From contig CAVTTJ010000003.1 of NCBI GenBank assembly GCA_963737575.1, positions 62,001 through 126,000 on the forward strand: DNA of 64,000 bases, read 5' to 3'. Positions 25,456 through 33,288 of the stretch are shown here, piece after piece (the first letter of the stretch is position 1; every line of letters starts with the position of its first letter). Source of the stretch: VRUE01 sp963737575. GTDB taxonomy: Bacteria; Actinomycetota; Thermoleophilia; Solirubrobacterales; 70-9. A program made the position numbers and the translations under genes. The notes below the pieces were generated by a model, which had not been told where the DNA came from, ran no database searches, and was given only the letters and a program-made list of their open reading frames with translations.

Positions 25456-26450
25456 TCCCAAACGCCGACACGACCTTCGTCGAAGCCGGCTGGATCATGG
25501 TCGTGAAGTCGCTCGTGATCTTCGGGATCGTGTTCGCGATCCTGCCGATCATGACTGTGGTCGAGCGGAAGCTGATCGGCCGCTTCCAGCACCGCTACGG
25601 CCCCAACCGGGTCGGCCCGTTCGGGATCCTGCAGCCGCTCGCCGACGTCGGCAAGCTGCTCAGCAAGGAGGCCTTCATGCCTCGCAACGCGATCCCGACG
25701 CTGTTCGTGCTCGGGCCGCTGCTGCCGGTCCTCTCCGGCGTCCTGGCGCTGGCGATCATCCCCTGGGGCAACGTCCAGGACGGCGTCGGCCTCTACGGTA
25801 TCGACGTCCCGATCGGGATCCTCTACTTCTTCGCCGTCGGCTCGATCGCGTTCTACGGGGTCCTCCTCGGCGGCTGGGCCTCGGGCTCCAAATACAGCCT
25901 GCTCGGCGCGATGCGCGGCGCCGCCCAGCTGATCTCCTACGAGGTGGCGATGGGCCTCGCCCTGCTCGGCGCGATCATCATGGGCGGCTCGCTCTCGCTG
26001 GTCGACCTGGTCGAGGCCCAGGGCAAGATCTGGTACATCGTCCCCCAGTTCGTCGGGTTCCTGATCTTCATGCTGGCCGGCTTCGCCGAGACCAACCGGA
26101 CCCCGTTCGACATGCCCGAGGCCGACGCCGAACTCGTCCAGGGATTCATGACCGAGTACGGCGGGATGCGGTTCGGCAGCTTCTTGCTGGTCGAATACAT
26201 GGAGATCTTCGTCGTCTCCGGGATCGCCGCGGCGATCTTCCTCGGCGGCTGGATGGGGCCCGGCCCGAGCTTCCTCGACCCGATCTGGATGCTGGTCAAG
26301 ATCCTCTGCCTGATCTTCGTCTTCATCTGGGTGCGGGCGACGCTGCCGCGGCTGCGCTACGACCAGCTGATGAGCCTCGGCTGGAAGGTGCTGCTGCCGC
26401 TGGCGACGCTGAACTTGCTCGTCACCGCTGTGCTGGTGGTGACGACGTGA
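25452..26450 (+). CDS. nuoH: NADH-quinone oxidoreductase subunit H
   Basis: A 332-residue membrane subunit (ND1 homologue) linking the peripheral and membrane arms and forming the quinone chamber. VERKLIGRFQHRYGPNRVGP, then ILQPLADVGKLLSKE, and the loop AETNRTPFDMPEADAELVQG are diagnostic. About eight helices are seen. The GTG start overlaps the nuoG stop (GTGA). The last nine codons (VTAVLVVTT and stop) occur again, with only synonymous changes, directly in front of nuoI at 26498-26527. Confidence 0.96.
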   Translation: MIPNADTTFVEAGWIMVVKSLVIFGIVFAILPIMTVVERKLIGRFQHRYGPNRVGPFGILQPLADVGKLLSKEAFMPRNAIPTLFVLGPLLPVLSGVLALAIIPWGNVQDGVGLYGIDVPIGILYFFAVGSIAFYGVLLGGWASGSKYSLLGAMRGAAQLISYEVAMGLALLGAIIMGGSLSLVDLVEAQGKIWYIVPQFVGFLIFMLAGFAETNRTPFDMPEADAELVQGFMTEYGGMRFGSFLLVEYMEIFVVSGIAAAIFLGGWMGPGPSFLDPIWMLVKILCLIFVFIWVRATLPRLRYDQLMSLGWKVLLPLATLNLLVTAVLVVTT

Positions 26451-26527
26451 ACATTCCACCACCTCCCCCGCTCTCGCTCGCGCCTCGCCCTCCGTCGGTG
26501 ACCGCCGTGTTGGTGGTGACCACATGA
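26421..26527 (+). repeat. Duplicated nuoH 3' end flanking a 47 bp spacer between nuoH and nuoI
   Basis: Copy 1 (26421-26450) is the real end of nuoH and copy 2 (26498-26527) is a second 30 bp version. Both would encode VTAVLVVTT and a TGA. They differ at six positions, all synonymous. Copy 2 ends in ACATGA, so its TGA overlaps the nuoI ATG (26524), which looks like the ancestral stop/start overlap. The spacer 26451-26497 carries, on the minus strand, a tail-like GAGCGAGAGCGGGGGA followed by GGTGGTG; CACCACC/GGTGGTG (26457-26463, 26512-26518) are complementary arms. Confidence 0.8.
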
Positions 26528-27144
26528 CTGAGCAGGTTCAGCCAAACCCCGACATGCCCGGACGCGGAGCGGAGGACATGTCGGGAAATGACGGGACGGC
26601 CACGACGGCGTTTCCATATCTGAGGTCTGACGACGTCGTGGCCGTCCAGCGCGGGCCCGAGCCCGGCGGGGTTGGGGGCGCCTACCGCGCCTTCGGCGAG
26701 ACGCTGCGCGGGTTGAAGACGACGATGGCACGGCTGATCGAGGGGCCGTTGACGATCCAGTACCCGGAGGAGAAGACCCCGGTCTACCCACGTTTCCGCG
26801 GCCGCCACAAACTGCACCGCTTCGAGGACACGGGCCTCGAGAAATGCGTCGGCTGCTCCCTCTGCGCCGCCGCCTGCCCGGCCGACTGCATCCGCGTCGT
26901 CGCCGCCGAGAACATCCCCGGCGAGCGCGTCTCGGCCGGCGAGCGCTACGCGGCCGTCTACGAGATCAACCTCTCGCGCTGCATCTTCTGCGGCTACTGC
27001 GAGATCGCCTGCCCGTTCGACGCGATCACGATGGGCCACGACTACGAGATGGCCGACTACGACCGCGAGAACTTGATCTTCACCAAGGAGATGCTGCTCG
27101 CCGACCCGATCGAGCGGACGCCGCTGCGGGCCGAGGGCGAATAG
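26524..27144 (+). CDS. nuoI: NADH-quinone oxidoreductase subunit I
   Basis: A 206-residue ferredoxin-like subunit carrying clusters N6a and N6b: CVGCSLCAAACPADCI and CIFCGYCEIACPFDAI, each a C-x2-C-x2-C-x3-C set. Family similarity begins near residue 58 (FGETLRGLKTTMARLIEGPL). The first about 55 residues are an unusual extension that contains two back-to-back hairpins (26548-26585 and 26594-26647) and may derive from inserted DNA. The start ATG 26524 has no clear ribosome binding site; GGTGGTG upstream is the duplicated nuoH tail. Confidence 0.95.
   Translation: MTEQVQPNPDMPGRGAEDMSGNDGTATTAFPYLRSDDVVAVQRGPEPGGVGGAYRAFGETLRGLKTTMARLIEGPLTIQYPEEKTPVYPRFRGRHKLHRFEDTGLEKCVGCSLCAAACPADCIRVVAAENIPGERVSAGERYAAVYEINLSRCIFCGYCEIACPFDAITMGHDYEMADYDRENLIFTKEMLLADPIERTPLRAEGE
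26548..26585 (+). repeat. Core-plus-arms hairpin element in the nuoI 5' region
   Basis: Arms CCCGACATG (26548-26556) and CATGTCGGG (26577-26585) are perfect complements. The 20-base loop CCCGGACGCGGAGCGGAGGA joins the head (CCCGGACGCGGAGCG) directly to the tail (GAGCGGAGGA) of the element family. It encodes part of the N-terminal extension of NuoI, about residues 9-21. Confidence 0.72.
26594..26647 (+). repeat. Perfect 14 bp inverted repeat inside nuoI
   Basis: GGACGGCCACGACG (26594-26607) and CGTCGTGGCCGTCC (26634-26647) are exact reverse complements with a 26-base loop that contains TTTCCATATCTGAGGTCTGA. The same CCATATCTG lies in the loop of the hairpin at 50538-50573. It starts only 8 bp after the preceding hairpin and is read in frame (about residues 24-42 of NuoI). 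Confidence 0.75.
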
Positions 27145-27146
27145 CG

Positions 27147-27674
27147 ATGGAACAGGTCCTCTTCTTCCTCGCCGCGATCGGCGCCCTCGGCGGGGCCATC
27201 GGGGTCGTCGCGATGCGCAACCCGTTCTACGGGGTGCTGGCGCTGATCGTCCACCTCTTCTCGCTCGCGGTCCTCTTCCTGCTCCTGACCTCGGCCTTCG
27301 TCGCCGCGGCGCAGGTCGTGGTCTACGCCGGCGCGGTGATGGTCCTCTACGTCTTCGTCGTCGCCTACGTTGGCGGCGACGGTGAGTCGGCCTGGGAGCC
27401 GATCCCCGGCCAGCGCTTCCTTGCGCCGCTGATGGGGATCGCCCTGTTCGTCGAGCTCTCGATCGCCGTCCTCTCCTCCTCGCTGCTGGCGCTCGGCACC
27501 AACGGGCCCGACGTCAGGGCCGGTTTCGGCAACCCTGCCGCGATCGGCAACCTGCTGCTGGAAAGGTTCCTGATCCCGTTCGAGGCCGCCTCGATCCTGC
27601 TGCTCCTCGCCGCCGTCGGGGCGGTCGTGCTCGCAGGCCACCAGCGGGCCCGAGTCGATGGGAGCGCCGGATGA
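27147..27674 (+). CDS. nuoJ: NADH-quinone oxidoreductase subunit J
   Basis: A 175-residue membrane subunit (ND6 homologue) with five helices. AMRNPFYGVLALIVHLFSLA and AAQVVVYAGAVMVLYVFVVA are the expected helices 2 and 3, the latter carrying the pi-bulge region of ND6. ATG 27147 follows the nuoI stop by 2 bp. It overlaps nuoK by 4 bp (ATGA). Confidence 0.96.
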   Translation: MEQVLFFLAAIGALGGAIGVVAMRNPFYGVLALIVHLFSLAVLFLLLTSAFVAAAQVVVYAGAVMVLYVFVVAYVGGDGESAWEPIPGQRFLAPLMGIALFVELSIAVLSSSLLALGTNGPDVRAGFGNPAAIGNLLLERFLIPFEAASILLLLAAVGAVVLAGHQRARVDGSAG

Positions 27675-27970
27675 ACATCGAGTGGTACATCGTCCTCTCC
27701 TCCCTCCTGTTCGCGATCGGAGCGATGGGGATTCTGATCCGCCGCAGCCCGATCGTGATCCTGCTCTGCCTCGAGCTGATGCTGAACGCCGGCAACCTTG
27801 CCCTGGTCGCCTTCAGCCGGATGGTCGGCAACGAAGACGGCAACATCTTCGCGATCGTCGTCATGGTCGTCGCCGCCTGCGAGGTGGTGGTCGGCCTCGG
27901 GCTGATCGTCGCGATATTCCGCCGCAGGCTGCCGCTCGACGTCGATGAGCTGCGGGAGCTGCGGGGATGA
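27671..27970 (+). CDS. nuoK: NADH-quinone oxidoreductase subunit K
   Basis: A 99-residue membrane subunit (ND4L homologue) with three helices. The two buried glutamates of the E-channel are visible in LLCLELMLNAGNLALVAFS and in AACEVVVGLGLIVAIF. Length matches the family exactly. It starts inside the nuoJ stop (ATGA) and is followed by a 64 bp gap before nuoL, the longest but one in the operon. Confidence 0.97.
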   Translation: MNIEWYIVLSSLLFAIGAMGILIRRSPIVILLCLELMLNAGNLALVAFSRMVGNEDGNIFAIVVMVVAACEVVVGLGLIVAIFRRRLPLDVDELRELRG

Positions 27971-28034
27971 GCGCAGAGCGAGCAAGAGTGCATCTCTGGT
28001 TCTTCGCGCCGCGAGCGAAGCGCGAGGACTTGTA
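27971..28034 (+). repeat. nuoK/nuoL spacer with repeat-family sequence
   Basis: This 64 bp gap begins GCGCAGAGCGAGCAAGAG, continues with GCATCTCTGGTTCTTC (27990-28005), and ends with GCGAGCGAAGCGCGAGGA, which resembles the tail GAGCGGGAGCRGAGGA. CTTCGC/GCGAAG form a short inverted repeat. GAGGA at its end is the ribosome binding site of nuoL. Arms are weak here (CAAG/CTTG), so family membership is less sure than at nuoE/F. Confidence 0.5.
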
Positions 28035-30044
28035 ATGAGCGCGACCACCTGGGCCTGGCTGGTCCTCCTCTTTCCGCTGCTCGGCTCGATCGTCATCGGC
28101 CTCACCTTCCGGGCGCTGCCGACGCGCGCCGCCGGCGCGATCGGGACCGCCTCGATCGCACTCGCCTTCGTCTGCGGGGTCGGGACCCTGATCTCCCTGC
28201 TCGGCGAAGACCCCGGCGCCCGCCACCACGCCTCCTCCCTCTGGAACTACGCCAGCGCCGCCGGGCTCGAGATCAAGCTCGGGATCTTCGTCGACCCGCT
28301 CTCGGTCTTCATGGTCCTCGTGGTCACCGGCGTCTCGACACTGATCCACCTCTACTCGTTCGGGTACATGCAGTCCGACGAGGGCTACCGGCGCTTCTTC
28401 AGCTACCTCAACTTCTTCGTCTTCTCGATGCTGCTGCTGGTCCTCGCCGGCAACTTCGTCCTCCTGATCGTAGGCTGGGCCTTCGTCGGGTTCGCCTCCT
28501 ACGCGCTGATCAGCTTCTGGTACCGGCGAGGGACGGCGACGAGCGCGGGGATGAAGGCGTTCGTGATCAACGTCGTCGGCGACATCGGCCTGGTCCTCGC
28601 CGCGATTCTGATCTTCCGCGAACTCGGGACCTTCGAATACGGCGAGGTATTCGCAAAGGCGCCGGAAGCGTTCAGCACCAACGAGTGGACGGTGACCGCG
28701 ATCTGCCTGCTCCTGCTGGTCGGCGCCTTCGCCAAGTCGGCCCAGCTGCCGCTCCACACCTGGCTCCCGGACGCGATGGAGGGGCCGACCCCGGTCTCGG
28801 CCCTGATCCACGCGGCGACGATGGTGACCGCCGGCGTCTACCTGATCGCCCGCACCCACGTCCTCTTCGTCCTCGCCCCGACCGCCGCCGACATCGCCGC
28901 CTTCACCGGCCTCGCGACGCTGCTGATCGCGGGGACGATCGCGCTGGTGATGACCGACCTCAAGCGGGCCATCGCCTACTCGACGATGAGCCAGATCGGA
29001 TACATGGTCGTCGGCGTCTCGATCGGCGCCTATAGCGCCGGGATGTTCCACCTGATGACCCACGCCTTCTTCAAGGCGCTGCTGTTCATGGCAGCCGGCT
29101 CGATCATCGCCGCGATGGCGAACAACCAGAACATCGACGACATGAGCGGCTTCGGCAAGGCGATGCGGTTCACCTCGATCACCTTCGTCTGCGGCGGCCT
29201 CGCGCTCGCCGCCTTCCCGGGCACCTCCGGCTTCTTCTCCAAGGACGAGATCCTTGCCTACGCGCACGCGCGCGGCGGTATGTACGACATCTTCCAGGTC
29301 CTCGGCTACGTCGGAGCGCTGCTGACCGCGATCTACACCTTCCGCCTCGTCCTCCGGGTCCTGCCGGGGAAGCCGTGCAAGGAGGCCCAGGAGCTGATCG
29401 ACAGCGGCCACGTCGTCCACGCCGAGCCGCGGAACCCGGCGACGGGCGAGGTCGAGGACATCGACGTCGGGTTCCCCGGCGCCGAGCACCACATCGCCGA
29501 GCAGTCGTGGCCGATGAGAGTGGCGATGAGCACGCTGGCGTTCCTCGCCCTGTTCGGCGGCCTGGTCCAGGTGCCGGGAGTCGACGACGCGATCACGAAG
29601 TTCCTCGGCCCGGTCTTCGCCGACTCGCCGCTGAGCGCGATCGAGCCGAGCGTCGGCGCCGCATGGGCGGGCCTCGCGATCGGCGGGCTGATCTCGCTCG
29701 CCGGGATCGGTATCGCCTACTACGCCTACGTCGTCCGCCCCGAGCTGCCTGCGACGCTGATCGAGCGGCTGCGGCCGGTCTACACCCTGTTCGCGAACAA
29801 GTGGTATTTCGACGAGCTGATCGACGTCCTCGTCGTCCGGCCGGCGCTGGCGATCGGCCGCTTCGCCAACAGCACCTTCGAGCGGTTCGTCGTCGACGGC
29901 ATCGTCACCGGCACCGCCGACACCGTCCGCGGCGCCGGCGGCATCGTCCGCATCGTCCAGAGCGGCTTCGTCCGCAGCTACGCGCTGCTGCTGATCGCCG
30001 GCTTCGCCGGCCTCGGCCTCTACTTCCTGCTGAGCACGTCATGA
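28035..30044 (+). CDS. nuoL: NADH-quinone oxidoreductase subunit L
   Basis: A 669-residue antiporter-like proton-pumping subunit (ND5 homologue), the distal pump with the long lateral helix. Key features are GWAFVGFASYALISFWYRR, KSAQLPLHTWLPDAMEGPTP followed by VSALIHAATMVTAGVYLI, and MSQIGYMVVGVSIGAYSAGM. The Lys before SAQLP and the Glu in MEGPTP are proton-path residues. The C-terminal amphipathic and last helix are present (ALLLIAGFAGLGLYFLL). ATG 28035 is chosen from GAGGA upstream and from the first helix. Confidence 0.97.
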   Translation: MSATTWAWLVLLFPLLGSIVIGLTFRALPTRAAGAIGTASIALAFVCGVGTLISLLGEDPGARHHASSLWNYASAAGLEIKLGIFVDPLSVFMVLVVTGVSTLIHLYSFGYMQSDEGYRRFFSYLNFFVFSMLLLVLAGNFVLLIVGWAFVGFASYALISFWYRRGTATSAGMKAFVINVVGDIGLVLAAILIFRELGTFEYGEVFAKAPEAFSTNEWTVTAICLLLLVGAFAKSAQLPLHTWLPDAMEGPTPVSALIHAATMVTAGVYLIARTHVLFVLAPTAADIAAFTGLATLLIAGTIALVMTDLKRAIAYSTMSQIGYMVVGVSIGAYSAGMFHLMTHAFFKALLFMAAGSIIAAMANNQNIDDMSGFGKAMRFTSITFVCGGLALAAFPGTSGFFSKDEILAYAHARGGMYDIFQVLGYVGALLTAIYTFRLVLRVLPGKPCKEAQELIDSGHVVHAEPRNPATGEVEDIDVGFPGAEHHIAEQSWPMRVAMSTLAFLALFGGLVQVPGVDDAITKFLGPVFADSPLSAIEPSVGAAWAGLAIGGLISLAGIGIAYYAYVVRPELPATLIERLRPVYTLFANKWYFDELIDVLVVRPALAIGRFANSTFERFVVDGIVTGTADTVRGAGGIVRIVQSGFVRSYALLLIAGFAGLGLYFLLSTS

Positions 30045-30051
30045 GGGCACG

Positions 30052-31620
30052 ATGACCAACTCACTGCTCTGGACACCGCTCGCCTTCGGCCTCGTCGGCC
30101 TCTTCATACCTCGGCGCCTCGCCGGCTGGTGGGCGACGCTCGGGACGATCGTCACGCTCGGGATCGCGATCGCCCTGCTGGCGGGGTTCGACAGCAGCGT
30201 CTCGGGCCTGCAGGACACCGTGGACGTCACCTGGATCTCCGGGCTCGGCGTCGACTACAGCCTCGGGATCGACGGCCTCAACGTCTTCCTGCTGCTGCTG
30301 ACGACGGTGTTGTGGGCGGCGGCGACGGCGTTCGCCGCGTTCCGCGAACAGGACCGGCCCCACCTCTTCTTCCTGATGATGCTGCTCGCCGAGACCGCGA
30401 CCCTGGGCTCCTTCCTCTCCCAGGACCTGCTCCTCTTCGTCCTCTTCTTCGACCTTATGCTGGTCCCGTTCTACTTCCTGTTCGGGGCCTGGGGCAGCGA
30501 CCGCGAGGACGGGCCGACAGCGGTCGCGGCGACGACGAAGATGATCGTCTACACCCTGGTCGGCTCGCTGCTGATGCTGGTCGGGGCGATCGCGACCGCG
30601 ATCATCGCCGCCGACGGCGGCCACATCACCTTCTCGATCGCCGAACTGGCGAAGGAACCGCTGGCGAAGGGGAGCCAGCAGTGGATCTTCTGGTTCTTCG
30701 CGGTTGCGTTCCTGGTCAAGATGCCCGCGTTCCTCCTGCACGGCTGGATGCCCGACGCCTACCGGGCGGCCCCGCTGCCGGTGCTGGCGGTCTTCTCCGG
30801 GGTGCTGGCGAAGGTCGGTGCCTACGGCTTCCTCCGGGTCGTCCTACCGCTGTTCCCCGACGCGACGGTCCAGTACCAGGACGTGGTGCTGGTGATCGCG
30901 ATCGCCTCGATCCTCTACGGCTCGGTGATGGCCTTCACCCAGACCAACGTGCGGCTGGTCGCCGGCTACTCCTCGGTCGCCCAGCTCGGCTTCATCACCG
31001 CGGGGATCTTTGCCCTCTCGGCCGACGGCTCCGACGGCGCGATCCTGCAGATGGTCAACCACGGTCTCGTCGTCGCGCCGCTGTTCGTGATCGTCGCCCT
31101 CCTCGCCGAGCGCTCCGGCACCGAGGACCTGCGCGAGATGGGCGGGATGGCGACCAGGGCCCCGGTGCTGGCGGCGCTGTTCCTGATCGTCACCCTGGCG
31201 ACGCTGGCGATGCCCGGCTCCGCCAACTTCATCGGCGAGTTCTACATCCTCAACGGCCTCTTCGACTCGAAGATCGTCTTCGCCCTCATCGCGATCTCGG
31301 GTGTCGCGATGTCTGCCTACTACGCGCTCCGCCTCTATCAGCGGACAATGCACAACCGCCGTCCCGAGGGGATCGCCTCACGTGAGATCAGCCTCCGCGA
31401 CGGCGCCATCCTCGCCCCGCTCGTCCTCTGCATCCTCGGCCTCGCGCTCTACCCGCAGCTGATCCTGAAGCGGACCGACGCTTCCGTGCAGCAGCGGGTC
31501 GAAGCGGTCGAAGGCGGCGCTCCCGAAGTGTCGCTCGCCCGACAGGGCAGACGCGGGACCGAGGATCGGTCCATCTCTGTTTCTTCTGATCCGAGCAGGA
31601 GCAGAGCAGATGCCGGCTGA
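30052..31620 (+). CDS. nuoM: NADH-quinone oxidoreductase subunit M
   Basis: A 522-residue antiporter-like subunit (ND4 homologue) with about 14 helices. The conserved Glu lies in DLMLVPFYFLFGAWG-type helix 5, the pumping Lys in FLVKMPAFLLHGWMPDAYR, and FTQTNVRLVAGYSSVAQLGF is typical. The start is 8 bp after nuoL. The last about 30 residues (RQGRRGTEDRSISVSSDPSR and on) are hydrophilic, lie in repeat-like DNA with a GGACCGA-GGA-TCGGTCC hairpin (31556-31572), and overlap nuoN by 11 bp; they look like a read-through extension. Confidence 0.97.
   Translation: MTNSLLWTPLAFGLVGLFIPRRLAGWWATLGTIVTLGIAIALLAGFDSSVSGLQDTVDVTWISGLGVDYSLGIDGLNVFLLLLTTVLWAAATAFAAFREQDRPHLFFLMMLLAETATLGSFLSQDLLLFVLFFDLMLVPFYFLFGAWGSDREDGPTAVAATTKMIVYTLVGSLLMLVGAIATAIIAADGGHITFSIAELAKEPLAKGSQQWIFWFFAVAFLVKMPAFLLHGWMPDAYRAAPLPVLAVFSGVLAKVGAYGFLRVVLPLFPDATVQYQDVVLVIAIASILYGSVMAFTQTNVRLVAGYSSVAQLGFITAGIFALSADGSDGAILQMVNHGLVVAPLFVIVALLAERSGTEDLREMGGMATRAPVLAALFLIVTLATLAMPGSANFIGEFYILNGLFDSKIVFALIAISGVAMSAYYALRLYQRTMHNRRPEGIASREISLRDGAILAPLVLCILGLALYPQLILKRTDASVQQRVEAVEGGAPEVSLARQGRRGTEDRSISVSSDPSRSRADAG
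31556..31609 (+). repeat. nuoM/nuoN junction hairpin and purine-rich leader
   Basis: A tight hairpin GGACCGA-GGA-TCGGTCC lies at 31556-31572. It overlaps TCCATCTCTGTTTCTTC, similar to the nuoK/L spacer, and is followed by CCGAGCAGGAGCAGAGCAG at 31591-31609. AGGAG at 31597-31601 is 8 bases from the nuoN ATG (31610). The tail fits the purine-rich family; CCGAGCAGGAG is also found unchanged in front of citrate synthase at 52621-52631. Confidence 0.55.
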
Positions 31621-33118
31621 ATTCACCGCCCCGCACATCGACTACGCCGGGCTCTCGCCGGTTCTGGCGCTGACCGTCGGGGTCTGCGTCGTCCTGCTCA
31701 GCGCGGTGAGCCCGCCGCTGCGCCGCGCCGCTCCGGGGCTGACCCTGTTGGCGCTGGCCGCGACTGCCGGATTGCTGATCTGGCGCTGGAACGAACCCCA
31801 GGACCTCGTCACCGGAGCGCTGCGGATCGACGACCTCGCGATCGCGATCTCGCTGATCGCGATCCTCAGCGCCGGCTTCGCCGTCTTCCTCTCGATCCGC
31901 GAGCCGGCGACCGAGCAGGCGGGTTCGGGCGAGTACCACGCGCTGCTGCTCGGCTCGGTGCTGGGGATGGTCCTGCTCGCCCAGGCCCAGAACCTGGTCA
32001 CGCTCTTCGTTGCGATCGAGACCCTCTCGATCCCGCTCTACATCCTCTGCGCGACCAACCTCGGCCGCGAGAAATCGCTCGAGTCGGGCCTCAAGTACCT
32101 GATCGTCGGCTCGCTCGGCTCGGCGACGCTGCTCTACGGGCTCGCGTTCATCTACGGCGGCTCGGGCTCGACCGACTTCGCCGGAATCGCCGCCGGGATA
32201 TCCAAGGAGGGCCTCAGCGGCGATTCGCTTATCTTGATCGGGATCGCGCTCTCGGCCGTCGGGTTCGCGTTCAAGACTTCGGTCGCCCCCTTCCACCAGT
32301 GGACGCCCGACGTCTACGAGGGCGCCCCGAGCCCTGTCACCGCCTTCATGGCGGTCGCGACCAAGGCGGCGGCGTTCGCGGTCTTCGTCCGCTTCTTCGA
32401 CGTCGCCCTGACCTCGGAGGCGTCGGACTGGCAGCCGGCCCTGGCGGCGCTCGCCGCGATCTCGATCGTCGTCGGCAACGTCGGCGCCCTCGGCCAGAAC
32501 TCGCTGAAGCGCCTGATGGGCTACTCGGGGATCGCCCAGGCCGGCTACATCCTCGGCGGCCTGGTGGTCGCGAGCGAAGCCGGCGTCAACGCCCTCGTCT
32601 TCTACCTCGCGGCCTACGCCTTCATGAACTTCGCCGCTTTCGCGGTGATCGTCGCCCGCGAGCGCGAGACGATCCACGGCGACGACATCGAGTCGGTGCG
32701 GGGCCTCGGCCAGGCGCGGCCGCTGCTCGCATGGCCTCTGACGATCTCGATGCTCGCCCTGGCCGGGCTGCCGGCCACCGCGGGCTTCATCGGCAAGCTC
32801 TACCTGATCGAGGCCCTGGTCGAGGGCAACTACACCTGGCTCGCGGTCTTCATCGCGGTCGGGACGATGATCTCGCTCGCCTACTACCTGCGTGTCGTGG
32901 CGGCGATGTGGATGCGCCCCGGAGGCGAAGAGGCCGGGGGCGCGCCGGCGATCGCCGGCGCCTCGCCAGAGGCCGATCCGATCGATCCCGACGCCGGCAC
33001 CCGCCCCTACCTCCTCGCCCCGGCGCTGATCGCGGCCGCCGCCGTGATCTTCTTCGGCATCGTCCCGCAGCCGCTGGTCGAGTTCGCCGAACACGCCGGC
33101 GCCGCGCTGTTCCAGTAA
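31610..33118 (+). CDS. nuoN: NADH-quinone oxidoreductase subunit N
   Basis: A 502-residue antiporter-like subunit (ND2 homologue), last gene of the operon. ETLSIPLYILCATNLGREKS is the helix with the conserved Glu, and FAFKTSVAPFHQWTPDVYEG then APSPVTAFMAVATKAAAF is the discontinuous pumping helix. About 14 helices. The ATG at 31610 has AGGAG 8 bases upstream and overlaps nuoM by 11 bp. Downstream lies a 170 bp gap with direct repeats and no gene. Confidence 0.97.
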   Translation: MPAEFTAPHIDYAGLSPVLALTVGVCVVLLSAVSPPLRRAAPGLTLLALAATAGLLIWRWNEPQDLVTGALRIDDLAIAISLIAILSAGFAVFLSIREPATEQAGSGEYHALLLGSVLGMVLLAQAQNLVTLFVAIETLSIPLYILCATNLGREKSLESGLKYLIVGSLGSATLLYGLAFIYGGSGSTDFAGIAAGISKEGLSGDSLILIGIALSAVGFAFKTSVAPFHQWTPDVYEGAPSPVTAFMAVATKAAAFAVFVRFFDVALTSEASDWQPALAALAAISIVVGNVGALGQNSLKRLMGYSGIAQAGYILGGLVVASEAGVNALVFYLAAYAFMNFAAFAVIVARERETIHGDDIESVRGLGQARPLLAWPLTISMLALAGLPATAGFIGKLYLIEALVEGNYTWLAVFIAVGTMISLAYYLRVVAAMWMRPGGEEAGGAPAIAGASPEADPIDPDAGTRPYLLAPALIAAAAVIFFGIVPQPLVEFAEHAGAALFQ

Positions 33119-33125
33119 ACCGGCT

Positions 33126-33214
33126 CCTGCTGCGCGTCAGGACCGCCTCGATGAATAGACCGCCGCCTGCTCCGGGTCAGGACCGCCTCGATGAACAAAC
33201 CGCCGCCTGCTCCG
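33126..33214. repeat. 40 bp tandem direct repeat downstream of nuoN
   Basis: Unit 1 (33126-33165) and unit 2 (33166-33205) share 36 of 40 bases or nearly so: CCTGCTSCGSGTCAGGACC, then GCCTCGATGAAYARACCGCC. A third copy begins at 33206 (CCTGCTCCG) and decays. Each full unit contains ATGAA, but no reading frame follows. The rest of the 33119-33288 gap is GC-rich with GGCGGCGGCACC and shows no gene. Confidence 0.8.
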
Positions 33215-33288
33215 CTTCGCGTCCCCGGGCGGCGGCACCGCGGCTCACCGGCGCCGCTCGCAGAGAATCAGATCGTGATGCTCGCTAA

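Noticed and set aside
27861..29492. Long minus-strand frame opposite nuoL
   Set aside because: Glu/Asp/Arg/Val-rich antisense shadow of a membrane-protein gene; no start signal or domain.
33126..33214. Possible CRISPR remnant from the 40 bp repeats
   Set aside because: The units are head to tail with no spacers and no cas genes are present, so it is a plain tandem repeat.
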